Below are positions 28,608 to 37,735 of a stretch of 64,000 nt of DNA, in pieces. The DNA is from Methyloceanibacter stevinii. GTDB taxonomy: Bacteria; Pseudomonadota; Alphaproteobacteria; Rhizobiales; Methyloligellaceae. The first letter of the stretch is position 1, and every line of letters starts with the position of its first letter. The DNA lies in contig NZ_LPWE01000003.1 of NCBI RefSeq assembly GCF_001723355.1, forward strand, positions 1 through 64,000, given 5' to 3'. Under the pieces are notes generated by a model that did no database searches, was not told the DNA's origin, and was given only the letters and a program-made list of their open reading frames with translations. The position numbers were made by a program, and so were the translations under genes.

Positions 28608-29042
28608 TCAGGTGCGCCAGGGATGCGCCGGCATCTCGGACACGCCGAGAACGGCGACACCTGCGGCCGCGACTTCATGATCGTTGTCGACCGTGCTGCC
28701 GCTCACGCCGATCGCGCCGACTAGGACGCCGTCCTCGTCGACGATCGGCAGGCCGCCCGGAAAGGTAATCAGCCCGTCGTTGGAGTGCTCGATCCCGTAG
28801 AGGGGCTTGCCGGGTTGCGAGAGCTGGCCCAGAGCGCCGGTCGCCATGCCGAAGAAGCAGGCGGTCGTCGCTTTCTTGATGGCAATGTCGATGGAGCCGA
28901 CCCAAGCGTCGTCCATGCGCATGAAGGCCTTCAGATTGGCGCCGGAGTCGACCACGGCAATGCACATCTGCGTGTCCAGTTCGATGGCCTTCTTGCGGGC
29001 TGCTTCGATGACTTGTTCGGCATTCTCGAGATTGACGTGCAT
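28608..29042 (-). CDS. GlcG/HbpS-like haem-binding family protein
   Basis: 144-residue protein of the GlcG/HbpS (DUF336) family: [49 protein letters not shown], the [21 protein letters not shown] core and [13 protein letters not shown]. Members bind haem or modified flavins or act in glycolate/propanediol operons; the catalytic role is unclear. It ends four bases from the convergent hydroxyacid oxidase gene; glcG is classically linked to glycolate oxidation, so this pairing is suggestive. No signal peptide. Confidence 0.8.
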   Translation of the reverse strand: MHVNLENAEQVIEAARKKAIELDTQMCIAVVDSGANLKAFMRMDDAWVGSIDIAIKKATTACFFGMATGALGQLSQPGKPLYGIEHSNDGLITFPGGLPIVDEDGVLVGAIGVSGSTVDNDHEVAAAGVAVLGVSEMPAHPWRT

Positions 29043-29256
29043 TCCTCATCTCCTCCTCGGTGGGTCAGGTTGCGTCCATCGGCAAGCCTGGGGATTCTTG
29101 TGTCAGCCGCTCGTGTGAGGCGTTTGGCCCCTGACGGTAGGCGGTTAGCATGTCACGCGATTGACCAGGGTGCCAGATGCTCAAGACGTAGGACGCTACG
29201 TCCTTGCGGCACGTGGCGATTCCACTTCTGGCCTTTATTGAAGTTCAAGTTCCCGT

Positions 29257-30441
29257 ATGACGAACGACTCGCCTCAACCCTTTCCCTCAAAGATCAGCCA
29301 AAGCGCGACGCCCGCACGGGTACGTATCGCGCTCGCGATTCTGCTGCTCGGCATCTTCGCGTTGATGCAGCTGCGGCTGGGGGAAGAGCCTGCATCCGGT
29401 GACGTCCTGGCTTGGCGGGACGATGGGCGGCTCCACATCTTCGTGCATCCGGACTGCCCACATTGCCATGACGCGCGCGCGTTCCTCCGGGATCATCCTG
29501 AGATCGACGTCGACATTCATGACGTTTCAACACCGGCGAACGAACGGTTGTTCCGTGCGGTGGCCCGGGACTATGGCCTTTCCGAACAGGAGCTCGGCGT
29601 CCCTCTTTTCATTTTCGGCGACCAGCACATGCTCGGCTTCGACCGGCCCGAGACGACGGGGGTGGAATTGCTGGCGATGATGCGCGGGGCGGAGCGCGAG
29701 ACTCCGCAGGCGGCCGGCCCTATCGATCTGCCCGTTTTCGGCACGATCGATCCCGACCGGTATTCGCTGGCCGGCTTGGCGGTGATCATGGGGTTGGCCG
29801 ACGGCTTCAACCCATGTGCCATGTGGGTGTTGATCTACTTGATCTCGCTGATCGCGGGACTGCGGGACCGCGCGAAGATCTGGTGGCTGGTAGGGACCTT
29901 CGTACTCACCTCGGGCATTCTTTATTTCCTGCTGATGACCGCCTGGCTCAACGTATTCCTCGTGGTGGGCTATGTGCGGCCGCTCACCGAGTTCGTCGCG
30001 CTCCTCGCCATCGGGTTCGGCATCAGCCATCTCTATGAGCTGGCATGGACGCGCGGCGTAATCGAATGCGAGGTCGGTGACGTCGAGCAGCGGCAGCGGA
30101 CCATGTCGCGCATCCGCGATGTCGTGGCGGCCCCTGTCGGTATCGTCAGTCTGGTGCTGATCGTCGGGCTGGCATTCGCGGTCAATGCCATCGAGTTTGT
30201 CTGCTCGGCCGCGCTGCCGGCCATCTTCACGCACGTGCTTGCGTTGAGCGACGTCTCCACGTTCGGCTACTACGCCTATATCGCGCTCTACGTCGTCTTC
30301 TTCATGCTCGACGATTTGATCATCTTCGGCTTGGCGGCTTTCGCCGTGCAGAGCTTCGTCGACACGCGCTATGCGGTGTTCAGCCGGTTCGCCGGCGGCC
30401 TGGTTCTGATCGGCCTCGGTGTATGGATGCTGATGCGCTAG
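29257..30441 (+). CDS. Glutaredoxin-like domain fused to CcdA/DsbD-type membrane transporter
   Basis: 394 residues: an N-terminal anchor (about 22-41), a glutaredoxin/thioredoxin-like domain with a CPHC active site (C67, C70) in IFVHPDCPHCHDARAFL, and a polytopic C-terminal half with about six helices. The membrane part carries one cysteine in GLADGFNPCAMWVL and another in FAVNAIEFVCSAALP, the paired-helix pattern by which CcdA/DsbD carry electrons across the membrane. The fusion suggests transfer of reducing power from the cytoplasm to periplasmic thiols through one polypeptide. Divergent from the HbpS-like gene; convergent with prs. Partner unknown. Confidence 0.78.
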   Translation: MTNDSPQPFPSKISQSATPARVRIALAILLLGIFALMQLRLGEEPASGDVLAWRDDGRLHIFVHPDCPHCHDARAFLRDHPEIDVDIHDVSTPANERLFRAVARDYGLSEQELGVPLFIFGDQHMLGFDRPETTGVELLAMMRGAERETPQAAGPIDLPVFGTIDPDRYSLAGLAVIMGLADGFNPCAMWVLIYLISLIAGLRDRAKIWWLVGTFVLTSGILYFLLMTAWLNVFLVVGYVRPLTEFVALLAIGFGISHLYELAWTRGVIECEVGDVEQRQRTMSRIRDVVAAPVGIVSLVLIVGLAFAVNAIEFVCSAALPAIFTHVLALSDVSTFGYYAYIALYVVFFMLDDLIIFGLAAFAVQSFVDTRYAVFSRFAGGLVLIGLGVWMLMR

Positions 30442-30459
30442 GGCGCCTGTCAGAGACGC

Positions 30460-31389
30460 CTAGTAGAAGAGGCTGGAGACCGACTTCTCTTCCGCCGTGC
30501 GCGCGATTGCTTCGCCGAGCAGTGGGGCGATCGATAGGACGCGGATGTTGTGCGCGTTGATCACCGAGTCGCTGGGCATGATCGAATCGGTGATCACCAG
30601 CTCCTTCAACTGCGAGGCCATGACGCGGGCGATGGCGCCGCCGGACAGGACGCCGTGGGTGATGTAGCCGGTGACCTGCTTGGCTCCCTGTTTCAGAAGC
30701 GCTTCGGCCGCGTTCACCAGTGTGCCACCCGAATCGACGATGTCGTCCATCAGGATGCAGCTGCGTCCGGATACATCGCCGATGACATTCATCACTTCGG
30801 ACTCCGCCGGGCCGTTCGCGGCGCTGTCGACAATGGCGAGCGGCGCATCGATGCGCTTCGCAAGGCCGCGGGCGCGAACCACGCCGCCGACATCCGGCGA
30901 GACCACCATGAGGTCATCGTTCCCCATGACCTCCTTGATGTCACCGACCAGCACGGGCGCGGCGAACAAATTGTCGGTCGGAATGTCGAAGAAACCCTGG
31001 ATCTGGCCCGCGTGAAGGTCGAGCGTCAGAACCCGGTCGGCGCCGGCGCGAACGATCATGTTCGCGACGAGCTTCGCGGAGATGCGTCCGGGGCCCGGTT
31101 TCCGGTCCTGCCGCGCGTAGCCGAAATAGGGGATGACCGCCGTGATGCGCCGCGCGGACGCGCGCTTCAGCGCATCGCACAGGATCAGGAGTTCCATGAG
31201 GTGATCGTTGGCCGGGCGCGAGGTCGACTGGATGATGAAGACATCCTCGCCCCGGACGTTCTCCTGGACTTCGACGAATATCTCCTTGTCCGCAAACCGT
31301 CGGACAACGCAGCGCGCAAGTGGCGTATCGAGATAGTTGGAGATTGCCTCAGCGAGAGGGCGGTTGCTGTTGCCTGCAACCAGTTTCAT
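30460..31389 (-). CDS. prs: Ribose-phosphate pyrophosphokinase
   Basis: Makes PRPP from ribose-5-phosphate and ATP for nucleotide, His and Trp synthesis. The 309-residue protein has [20 protein letters not shown], the ATP loop [11 protein letters not shown], the catalytic region [19 protein letters not shown] and the PRPP motif [20 protein letters not shown]. The length is standard. It follows the lipoprotein gene on the same strand after 166 bases and may have its own promoter. Confidence 0.96.
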   Translation of the reverse strand: MKLVAGNSNRPLAEAISNYLDTPLARCVVRRFADKEIFVEVQENVRGEDVFIIQSTSRPANDHLMELLILCDALKRASARRITAVIPYFGYARQDRKPGPGRISAKLVANMIVRAGADRVLTLDLHAGQIQGFFDIPTDNLFAAPVLVGDIKEVMGNDDLMVVSPDVGGVVRARGLAKRIDAPLAIVDSAANGPAESEVMNVIGDVSGRSCILMDDIVDSGGTLVNAAEALLKQGAKQVTGYITHGVLSGGAIARVMASQLKELVITDSIMPSDSVINAHNIRVLSIAPLLGEAIARTAEEKSVSSLFY

Positions 31390-31555
31390 GCTCTTGTTCC
31401 CCGAAACCCAGCCAATGTGAAGTCAGCCGAGGGCCTCCGACACACCCGGGCCGCTTTTAACAAGCGTGTGGCACCTCTGTAAACGTTCGAAGTTATCCAT
31501 GCCCAGTTGTTATGGTCGCGGGCCGGCCGGCAGGGGCGCCGGAGACCCATGGGCG

Positions 31556-32556
31556 TCATTGAACCAGCTTCTTGATGCCGGGCACGGCGGCGCCGGCCGC
31601 GGCGTCGGCAATCGAGCCCCACGGACCGTTCAGCGAGCCTTTCGGGATGACGTTCTCCTGGGTCACAGTGCCCTTGACCGTGCCGCTCGGCTCCAGAACG
31701 CGCCAATCGATGCGGATTTTTTCCTTCGAAAGCCCAGCGGTGGTCAGCTTCACCGTGCCGTTGACCGTGTAGACGTTCGAGCCCCGGGTCACGACTTTGA
31801 CCCCGGAGCTGCGCAGCTTCTTCTGAAGGGCCGACGCCAGGCTGCGGCTTCCATCGCCCGGGGCGCCGAGACGGACCCGATTTTGACGCCCGAGGGTTTC
31901 GGGGCGGAAGCCGTGCGGGAGTTGGACGCGGCAGCTGCCCCCGTGGCGACTGCGGCTCCGGTCGCCGCCGCGGTGCGGCCCGTAAAGGAGGAGGAAGAGG
32001 GCGAAGAGGAGGAACTGGCGGTGGGCTTCGCAGCACCGCCCCCACGTCCCCCCGGCAGGTTGGCAGCCAATTGCGAGGCCGTGCTGTTGGCGATGTTGGC
32101 CATGGCCGTGGAGTTCAACCCGCGCCAGGGATTGGAGCTGGATCCCCCGGACACGACCTCCTCGCCTGAGACCCGGGTAACGCGCTTGCCCGCCGCGTCG
32201 TCCACGTCCCACACATAAGAGATCCTGGAGCGGCTGCCTTCGGCGGCCGTCAGGAGATAGCCCCGAAGCGTGTATTCCGCTTCGGCGGAACCGCTGGGGA
32301 GGATGGTGAGATTGCGATCGGCCCCGGCGGTCTGAAGGGCCTGCGTCAACTGGCTTGTCACGTTCTTGGGCGGACCGACGACGGGGCCCATGGCGATCTT
32401 CGGGGAGCCGGCGAACAAGCCGCCGGCGCCCTGCATGATATTGCCCATGCCCGAACCGCCGCCGCAGCCTGTCAGAGACAGCGCGGCCGCGAGCAGCGCG
32501 GCGGCCGTCAGGACGAAGCCCAGGGCGTGTGTCGTTCTGTATCGCTTAGCGGCCAA
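31556..32556 (-). CDS. Putative lipoprotein, TTG start, one probable frameshift
   Basis: About 333 residues after repair. The likely start is TTG 32556 with GAGGGAG eight bases upstream. A lipoprotein signal (FVLTAAALLAAALSLTGC) is followed by a Gly/Ser linker, a folded domain (about 55-150: VVGPPKNVTSQLTQALQTAG, EYTLRGYLLTAAEG, ISYVWDVDDAAGKRVTRVSGEEVV), a low-complexity Ser/Ala region (about 170-230) and a second similar domain. A base is missing in the CCCC run near 31862; the next frame continues SRSLASALQKKLRSSGV to VPGIKKLV. The two halves look like related repeats, each ending in a net of beta strands. Function unknown. Confidence 0.7.
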
Positions 32557-32764
32557 CCGCTCGCTCCCTCGTTGGCTGCACACGGTCTTGCGCGCTGCGC
32601 GCGTGCGCTCCCAACGTCGTTTCCAACCAGTGTTCTTTTGGCGGGGCCAACGTCTCAAGCCGGCCAGGTTGATAATTCCGGCCAACCATACTTGGCAGGC
32701 CCCGAGGGCGTCCAGACGCCCCGCCCGTCCCGGAGCCGACGGATCAGTCTATGGTGAATCCTAA

Positions 32765-33550
32765 TCAGGTAAGCACGATGGCGGAAATTTGGCGGCCATA
32801 ATCTGCCTCGCCGTGATGTTGCGACCGGCGATAGCTGTATAGGCGGGTTTCGTCGTAATAGGTGCAAATCCCAAGATCGTAGATATTGCTAACGCCGGCC
32901 CGGTCCAGCCGGTCGGCGACATAGGCGGGCAGGTCGAAATGCGGCTCCCCGGTGCCTTCGTCATTGGCGAAGAAGGCCTCGGCATCGGGCTCGGTCTCGA
33001 GGAAGCGGGCCTTGTAATCCTCGCCCACCTCATAGGCTCCCTGGCTGATGGCAGGGCCGATCGCCGCGACAATCCGTTCCGGTGCGGCGCCGAGCCCTGT
33101 CATGGCCTCGACCGTGGCCTCGGCGATCCCGGTGAAGGCGCCGCGCCAGCCCGCATGGGCCGCGCCGACGACGCGCGCTTCAGGGTCGCATAGAAGCACC
33201 GGAGCGCAGTCCGCCGTGACAATCCCGACGACGATACCCGGTGTGGCGGTGACCACCGCGTCGGCTTCGGGGCGGGTATCGGGCGTCCAGGTCTCGTCGG
33301 CCACGGCGGCGACGTTGGTGTGCTTCTGATAGACGGTCGCGAGTTTGTCTGGCGTCGCGCCCAGTAGTCTGGCGGCGCGCGTCCGGTTCTCCGTGACGGC
33401 GTCCGGTGCGTCGTTCGAGCCCACGCCGCAATTCAAGGATTCATAGAGGCCTTCCGACACGCCGCCGAGCCGCGTGAAGAACCCGTGGTCGATGCCGTCG
33501 ATCTCGGCGAGAGTGCGGGCCTGAATTCTGAGTTTGTCGTCGGTGATCAT
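32765..33550 (-). CDS. pgeF: Peptidoglycan-editing/laccase-domain protein (PgeF, YfiH family)
   Basis: 261-residue protein of the multicopper-oxidase-like DUF152 family. The metal-ligand motifs are intact: GFFTRLGGVSEGLYESLN, QKHTNVA, TADCAPVLLCDP, GAAHAGWRG and the late ICTYYDETRLYSYRR. Relatives act as purine nucleoside-modifying enzymes or remove mis-inserted L-Ser from muropeptides. It is 18 bases after midA and part of lgt-midA-pgeF. Confidence 0.9.
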   Translation of the reverse strand: MITDDKLRIQARTLAEIDGIDHGFFTRLGGVSEGLYESLNCGVGSNDAPDAVTENRTRAARLLGATPDKLATVYQKHTNVAAVADETWTPDTRPEADAVVTATPGIVVGIVTADCAPVLLCDPEARVVGAAHAGWRGAFTGIAEATVEAMTGLGAAPERIVAAIGPAISQGAYEVGEDYKARFLETEPDAEAFFANDEGTGEPHFDLPAYVADRLDRAGVSNIYDLGICTYYDETRLYSYRRSQHHGEADYGRQISAIVLT

Positions 33551-33568
33551 TGGAGTGTGTTCAACGTC

Positions 33569-34696
33569 TCATGCAGTGTTTTCGAAAGCAGGGGGCGCCG
33601 GGAGGTCATTACTCGTGATCGCGAGCGCTTTGAAAAGCACGCCCATAGCCGCAGGGTCGACCAGACGCTCCGCCCCCGCCAAGAGTGCCTCACGCTGCTC
33701 CGGGGTTGCATCCCGGCACAGGCGTTCGAGCCGGGCTTCCAGGCCGAGCTCCAACAGGAGTGCGCGTTGCAGTTTGGGACCATAGGCGGCGAGACCTGCG
33801 CCACGCACCGCATCCTTCAATGCGCCGAAATCCACATGGGCCGTGAGGTCCACGGCGCCCGGCGCTTCGAGGGGATCGACGAATTTGTGCCGGGAGATGG
33901 CCTGGAGCGTGTCGCCGCATTCGGTCGCCTCGTGGCCGTAGTCGACGATCAGCGCGGCGAGCGGGGCAACCTCGGCCTTGGCCGCAAGGGCGGCGACCAC
34001 GGCGTTGGCCGCGGTCCTGACCTCGAGGATCGACCCGTCGGGCCATTGCTGCAACTCGGCGTTCCGGCGCAAGCCCTCGACGGGGAGGGCAGGGCCGTCG
34101 CAAAACTCGAATCCGCCATTGGCGGCGATCCGCACGCAGCGTTCGCGCCACTCGCCGTCCCGCCAAATGAGCTGCCGGACCGGCAGTGCGTCGATGAACT
34201 CGTTGGCGAGCACGATCAGCGGGCCGGCCGGCACGGTCTCGATGGTATCGTGCCACGAAATCTCGACTCCGGAACCGGCGAGGGCTTCTTCCTGGGCGCG
34301 GCGGAGCGGCGGACTGGTCTCGACGAGGGCGACATGCACGCTGTCCATGAAGCCCGGCAGGCGCCGCAAGGCGCGTATCGCGTCGGCCATCAGCGTGCCG
34401 CGTCCCGGTCCGAGTTCGGCGAGGATCACCGGGTGTGGCGAGCCCATCGATTGCCAGACGGCGTAGGCCCATAGTCCCAGCAGTTCGCCGAACAGCTGGC
34501 TGACTTCGGGCGCCGTGATGAAGTCGCCGGCAGCCCCGATCGGTTGCTTCGAGGGATAGTAGCCGGCCGTCGCGTCGGCGAGGCACACATCCATGTAGCG
34601 CTCCACGCTGATCGGACCGATCCGCGCAATTTGCGCTTTCAGGCGCACGCTGAGCAGCGTGCTCTCCATGCTGGTCGGTGTTCGCGTCGGCGCCAT
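33569..34696 (-). CDS. MidA/NDUFAF7-family SAM-dependent methyltransferase
   Basis: 375-residue DUF185 protein. The human homologue NDUFAF7 methylates an arginine of complex I subunit NDUFS2; bacterial members are conserved in alphaproteobacteria. Visible signatures: GPISVERYMDVCLADATAGYYPSKQPIG, DFITAPEVSQLFGELLGLW, the motif-I-like LAELGPGRGTLMADAIRAL and VDYGHEATECGDTLQA. Located between lgt and pgeF, 11 and 18 bases apart, a conserved gene order. Confidence 0.9.
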   Translation of the reverse strand: MAPTRTPTSMESTLLSVRLKAQIARIGPISVERYMDVCLADATAGYYPSKQPIGAAGDFITAPEVSQLFGELLGLWAYAVWQSMGSPHPVILAELGPGRGTLMADAIRALRRLPGFMDSVHVALVETSPPLRRAQEEALAGSGVEISWHDTIETVPAGPLIVLANEFIDALPVRQLIWRDGEWRERCVRIAANGGFEFCDGPALPVEGLRRNAELQQWPDGSILEVRTAANAVVAALAAKAEVAPLAALIVDYGHEATECGDTLQAISRHKFVDPLEAPGAVDLTAHVDFGALKDAVRGAGLAAYGPKLQRALLLELGLEARLERLCRDATPEQREALLAGAERLVDPAAMGVLFKALAITSNDLPAPPAFENTA

Positions 34697-34707
34697 GGTG
34701 CCGTCCG

Positions 34708-35532
34708 TCAGGCCGCGAGGGCCGCCTTCCGCCGGGCGCGCCAGATAAGCCAGACCCCGATGAGAAACATCGGAATCGAATAGGCCATGCCCGGTGTGAG
34801 AATTCCGATGTCGAGAGGATGTCCCGGATGCGGTTCGCGCGCGACCTCCTCGATGACGGAGCGGAATATCCCATAGAAGATGAGAAACAGGCCGAACACG
34901 GTGCCGGGCCGGTTCAGCTCCTTATAATAGTGTGTGGCGATCCGCAGGATGATGAATAGGACGACGCCTTCGAGCGCGGCCTCGTAGAGCTGGCTCGGGT
35001 GCCGGGGCAGATCGTCCACGCCTGGAAAGACCATGGCCCAGGACACATCAGTCGGGCGCCCATAGACTTCCGAATTGATGAAATTGGCGATGCGCCCGAA
35101 GAACAAGCCGAAGGGGGTGGCCGCCGAGGCGATGTCGCCGAGCGAGAGCGGGTTGATCCCTTGGGCCCTGGCGAAGAGATAGACGGCGGTCACGACGCCG
35201 AGCAGTCCGCCATGGAAGGACATGCCACCGTTCCAGATGGCCGGTATTTGCGTCGGGTTCTGCCAGAAGTAGCTGGGCTCATAGAACAGGACGAAGCCGA
35301 GCGTCCGCCTACCACGATGCCGAGCGTGATCCAGAGCAGGAAGTCGTCCGCCTGGCGCACCGTCATGGGCGGATTGCCGTTCCACAGATCGCGCGGGAGA
35401 CGATCCGGCGCCCGTAGAGCCAGCCCGCGAGGATGCCCGCGAGATAGGCCAAGCCGTACCATCGGACCGAAACGGGTCCGACCGAGAAGGCACGGGATCG
35501 ACGACGGGGAAGGGGATGACGAAAAGCTGCAT
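34708..35532 (-). CDS. lgt: Prolipoprotein diacylglyceryl transferase, three cancelling frameshifts
   Basis: Lgt transfers diacylglycerol from phosphatidylglycerol to lipobox cysteines; essential in Gram-negatives. The ORF is open throughout, but about residues 17-77 are nonsense because three single bases are missing near 35490, 35393 and 35302. Read in shifted frames this stretch gives normal Lgt sequence (VRWYGLAYLAGILAGW, then DLWNGNPPMTVRQADDFLLW, then GFVLFYEP). The rest is typical: NGGMSFHGGLLG, FFGRIANFINSEVYGRPTD, HPSQLYEAALEG, RSVIEEVAREP. The repaired protein is about 275 residues with seven membrane spans. First gene of lgt-midA-pgeF. Confidence 0.93.
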   Translation of the reverse strand: MQLFVIPFPVVDPVPSRSDPFRSDGTAWPISRASSRAGSTGAGSSPARSVERQSAHDGAPGGRLPALDHARHRGRRTLGFVLFYEPSYFWQNPTQIPAIWNGGMSFHGGLLGVVTAVYLFARAQGINPLSLGDIASAATPFGLFFGRIANFINSEVYGRPTDVSWAMVFPGVDDLPRHPSQLYEAALEGVVLFIILRIATHYYKELNRPGTVFGLFLIFYGIFRSVIEEVAREPHPGHPLDIGILTPGMAYSIPMFLIGVWLIWRARRKAALAA

Positions 35533-35747
35533 GGTGCCTCGGGTAGATTAGTCGTGGCGACCCTCGGCTGCAGGCCCACCCCTGTCAAGCGCGCCCTTTG
35601 GCCCCGACGAATTGCCGCCGCGGACCCGCGCCGGTCCGCTTGCCTCAGCCAACGCGCTACGCAATAGTCCGCGCAAATGACAGTTTCGCTAAGCGAGGAT
35701 CCGGCTTAAGCGCGGGTCTCGCATCACATTTTCGGAGGTTGCGTGCC

Positions 35748-36011
35748 ATGACGCAGACCAGCGGTCGCTTGTTTGACGAGTTGGGTAAGCTTTTGACCGA
35801 CGCGGTCGGCGCCGCCGACGGCGTGCGGCAGGAGGTCGAGGGAGTGATGCGCGGCCAGGCCGAACGAATCTTGAATGAACTCGACGTGGTGCAGCGTGAG
35901 GAGTTCGAGGCGGTCAAAGCCATGGCGCAAAAGGCGCGCGAAGAAAACGAGACCCTGAAAGCCCGTATCGCCGTGCTTGAGTCCAAGCTAGCTGTGGATA
36001 ACCCGGGATAG
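35748..36011 (+). CDS. ubiK: Accessory factor UbiK family protein
   Basis: 87-residue BMFP/YqiC-type protein. It is mostly helical, with an amphipathic N-terminal helix (GRLFDELGKLLTDAVGA) and a coiled coil at about 50-80 (QREEFEAVKAMAQKAREEN, LKARIAVLESKL). In E. coli UbiK promotes aerobic ubiquinone synthesis and organises the Ubi complex with lipids; other members fuse membranes in vitro. GGAGG precedes the ATG at 35748. Divergent from lgt; single gene. Confidence 0.85.
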   Translation: MTQTSGRLFDELGKLLTDAVGAADGVRQEVEGVMRGQAERILNELDVVQREEFEAVKAMAQKAREENETLKARIAVLESKLAVDNPG

Positions 36012-36072
36012 CGCTTGGCGGAGAGTCGAGTCGAGTCTCCGATTCATCCACAGATTTCTTGCTCCATCCACA
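35993..36072. promoter_or_regulatory. Cluster of DnaA-box-like sequences
   Basis: TGTGGATAA at 35993-36001 (exact, reverse of TTATCCACA), TCATCCACA at 36044-36052 and CCATCCACA at 36064-36072, within 80 bases between ubiK and ybjN; the last two are 20 bases apart. An inverted repeat CGGAGA...TCTCCG lies between them. Could titrate DnaA or regulate ybjN. No AT-rich unwinding region is seen, so an origin is not proposed. Confidence 0.35.
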
Positions 36073-36203
36073 GCAATTCGACGCTGGGCGACTCAGGTGC
36101 CGTTTTGTGCGCGGACTCGCCGGGATATAACTGATTCATCTACTGATTCGCGGTTGCTGTTTCTTGTGCGCGGACCCCCTCAACGCGGGCCGAGAGGATA
36201 CGC

Positions 36204-36701
36204 ATGGCTTCTATGGAAGCGACTTACGACCACTTCAAAAACCCCGTGGACATGGTGGAGCAGATCGCCACCATCCGCGACTGGAGTTTCGAACGCAGCA
36301 CCCCCGACGAGCTGTCCCTGACAGTCGCCGGGTCCTGGTGCGACTACCATGTCTCGCTGAATTGGCGAGAAGATCTGGAAGCGCTGCATCTCGCGTGCGC
36401 CTTCGATTTCCGGGCGACGCACGCGCGGCTCCCGGAGGTCTATCGGCTCATGGCCAATATCAATGAGCAGCTTTGGCTGGGGCACTTCGATCTGTGGCGG
36501 CAGGACGGCATGCTGCTGTACCGCAACGGATTGTTGCTGGCGGGGGCCAAGACCCATGTCGGGCAATGCGAGGGCCTGCTGACCGCGGCGCTCGAAGCCT
36601 GCGAGCGCTACTACCAGAGTTTCCAGTTCGTGCTGTGGGCTGGGAAGAGCGCCGAAGAGGCGCTTGCGGCCACGATGCTGGAGACGCAAGGAACCGCTTA
36701 G
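36204..36701 (+). CDS. YbjN-domain protein
   Basis: 165-residue soluble protein with a YbjN/type-III-chaperone-like fold: residues about 14-130 contain the GSWCDYHVSLNWREDLEALHLACAF core and MANINEQLWLGHFDLW helix, then LLYRNGLLLAG and a helical C-terminus. E. coli YbjN affects stress tolerance; alphaproteobacterial members are mostly uncharacterised. ATG at 36204 with GAGAGGA upstream. It may be cotranscribed with proC, 101 bases downstream, as often seen in this class. Confidence 0.8.
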   Translation: MASMEATYDHFKNPVDMVEQIATIRDWSFERSTPDELSLTVAGSWCDYHVSLNWREDLEALHLACAFDFRATHARLPEVYRLMANINEQLWLGHFDLWRQDGMLLYRNGLLLAGAKTHVGQCEGLLTAALEACERYYQSFQFVLWAGKSAEEALAATMLETQGTA

Positions 36702-36802
36702 CAGGAAACAGTCAGCCACGATCGGCTTTGGGCGTGACCGGACACCGGGCGGCTGCTTAGATGGCCGGAAACGACAGGTGTTCCGATGAGGCAGGACCAA
36801 GC

Positions 36803-37619
36803 ATGACGATTGCCTTGAGCGGCCCGTTGCTCCTGGTGGGTGCGGGCAAGATGGGCGGGGCGTTACTCGAGGCTGGCTGGCCGGGGATCGATCCCAAGGC
36901 CGTCTTTATCCAGGACCGGCGCTGCCGGAGAGCATCGGCGAATTGGTGGCCGCCCATGGGATCGTCGCAGGCGCGGCGCCTCGGTTGCCGCAACCGCCCG
37001 CCGTCATCGTCCTCGCCGTGAAGCCGGCCCTCGCCGGTGAGGTCCTGAGTGTGATCGCGCCGTCGGTCGGTGCCGAGACGGTTGTCCTGTCCATTGCGGC
37101 CGGGCGAACGCTCGAAAGTCTCGCCGATCCCCTGCCGGAAACCTGCGCCGTGGTGCGCGCCATGCCCAACACGCCGGCGCCGTCGGCGAGGGGATCACGG
37201 TCTGCGTCGCCAATGCCCACGTGAGCGAACCCCAAAGGCGGACGTGCGAGACGTTGCTCGCGGCCGTCGGCGATGTGGTCTGGGTCGACGAGGAAGCGTT
37301 GATGGATGCGGTGACGGCCGTCTCGGGCAGCGGTCCGGCCTATGTCTTCCACCTCGTCGAGTCCCTGGAGCAGGCTGGGCTGGAAGCGGGGCTGCCGCCC
37401 GAACTTGCCGCGCGTCTCGCCCGTGCGACTGTGGCGGGCGCCGGTGCGCTGCTGAAGCAGTCCGAACAGAACGCCACGACGCTGCGGACCAACGTGACCT
37501 CGCCCAACGGCACGACGGCGGCCGCGCTCGAAGTGCTCATGGAAGAGGACGCGCTTAAGAGGCTGCTCGCACGCGCGGTGGCGCAGGCTGCGAAACGGTC
37601 GCGGGAGTTGTCGTCCTGA
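36803..37619 (+). CDS. proC: Pyrroline-5-carboxylate reductase, two probable frameshifts
   Basis: ProC reduces pyrroline-5-carboxylate to proline with NAD(P)H. The repaired protein is about 272 residues from ATG 36803. Frame one gives LLLVGAGKMGGALLEAGW; one base is lost near 36916, then VAAHGIVAGAA to CAVVRAMPNTPA; a second base is lost near 37180, then ITVCVANAHVS, AVSGSGPAYVFHLVESL and LLKQSEQNATTLRTNVTSPNGTTAAALEVL, the conserved C-terminal signature. All segments match the family in order, so the gene is complete apart from the two missing bases. Confidence 0.92.
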
Positions 37620-37735
37620 GGCTTCTCCCGCGCGTCGTGCAGCGCCGGACCTCCCGTCTTTCGATGGCCACGAAATCGGCCTATCGTCCCTTTCAACAAG
37701 ACGCCGAAACGAGTGTCCCATAGAGGAGTACGGCC

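Noticed and set aside
35993..36072. Replication origin
   Set aside because: DnaA-like boxes are present, but there is no AT-rich unwinding stretch and no usual origin neighbours.
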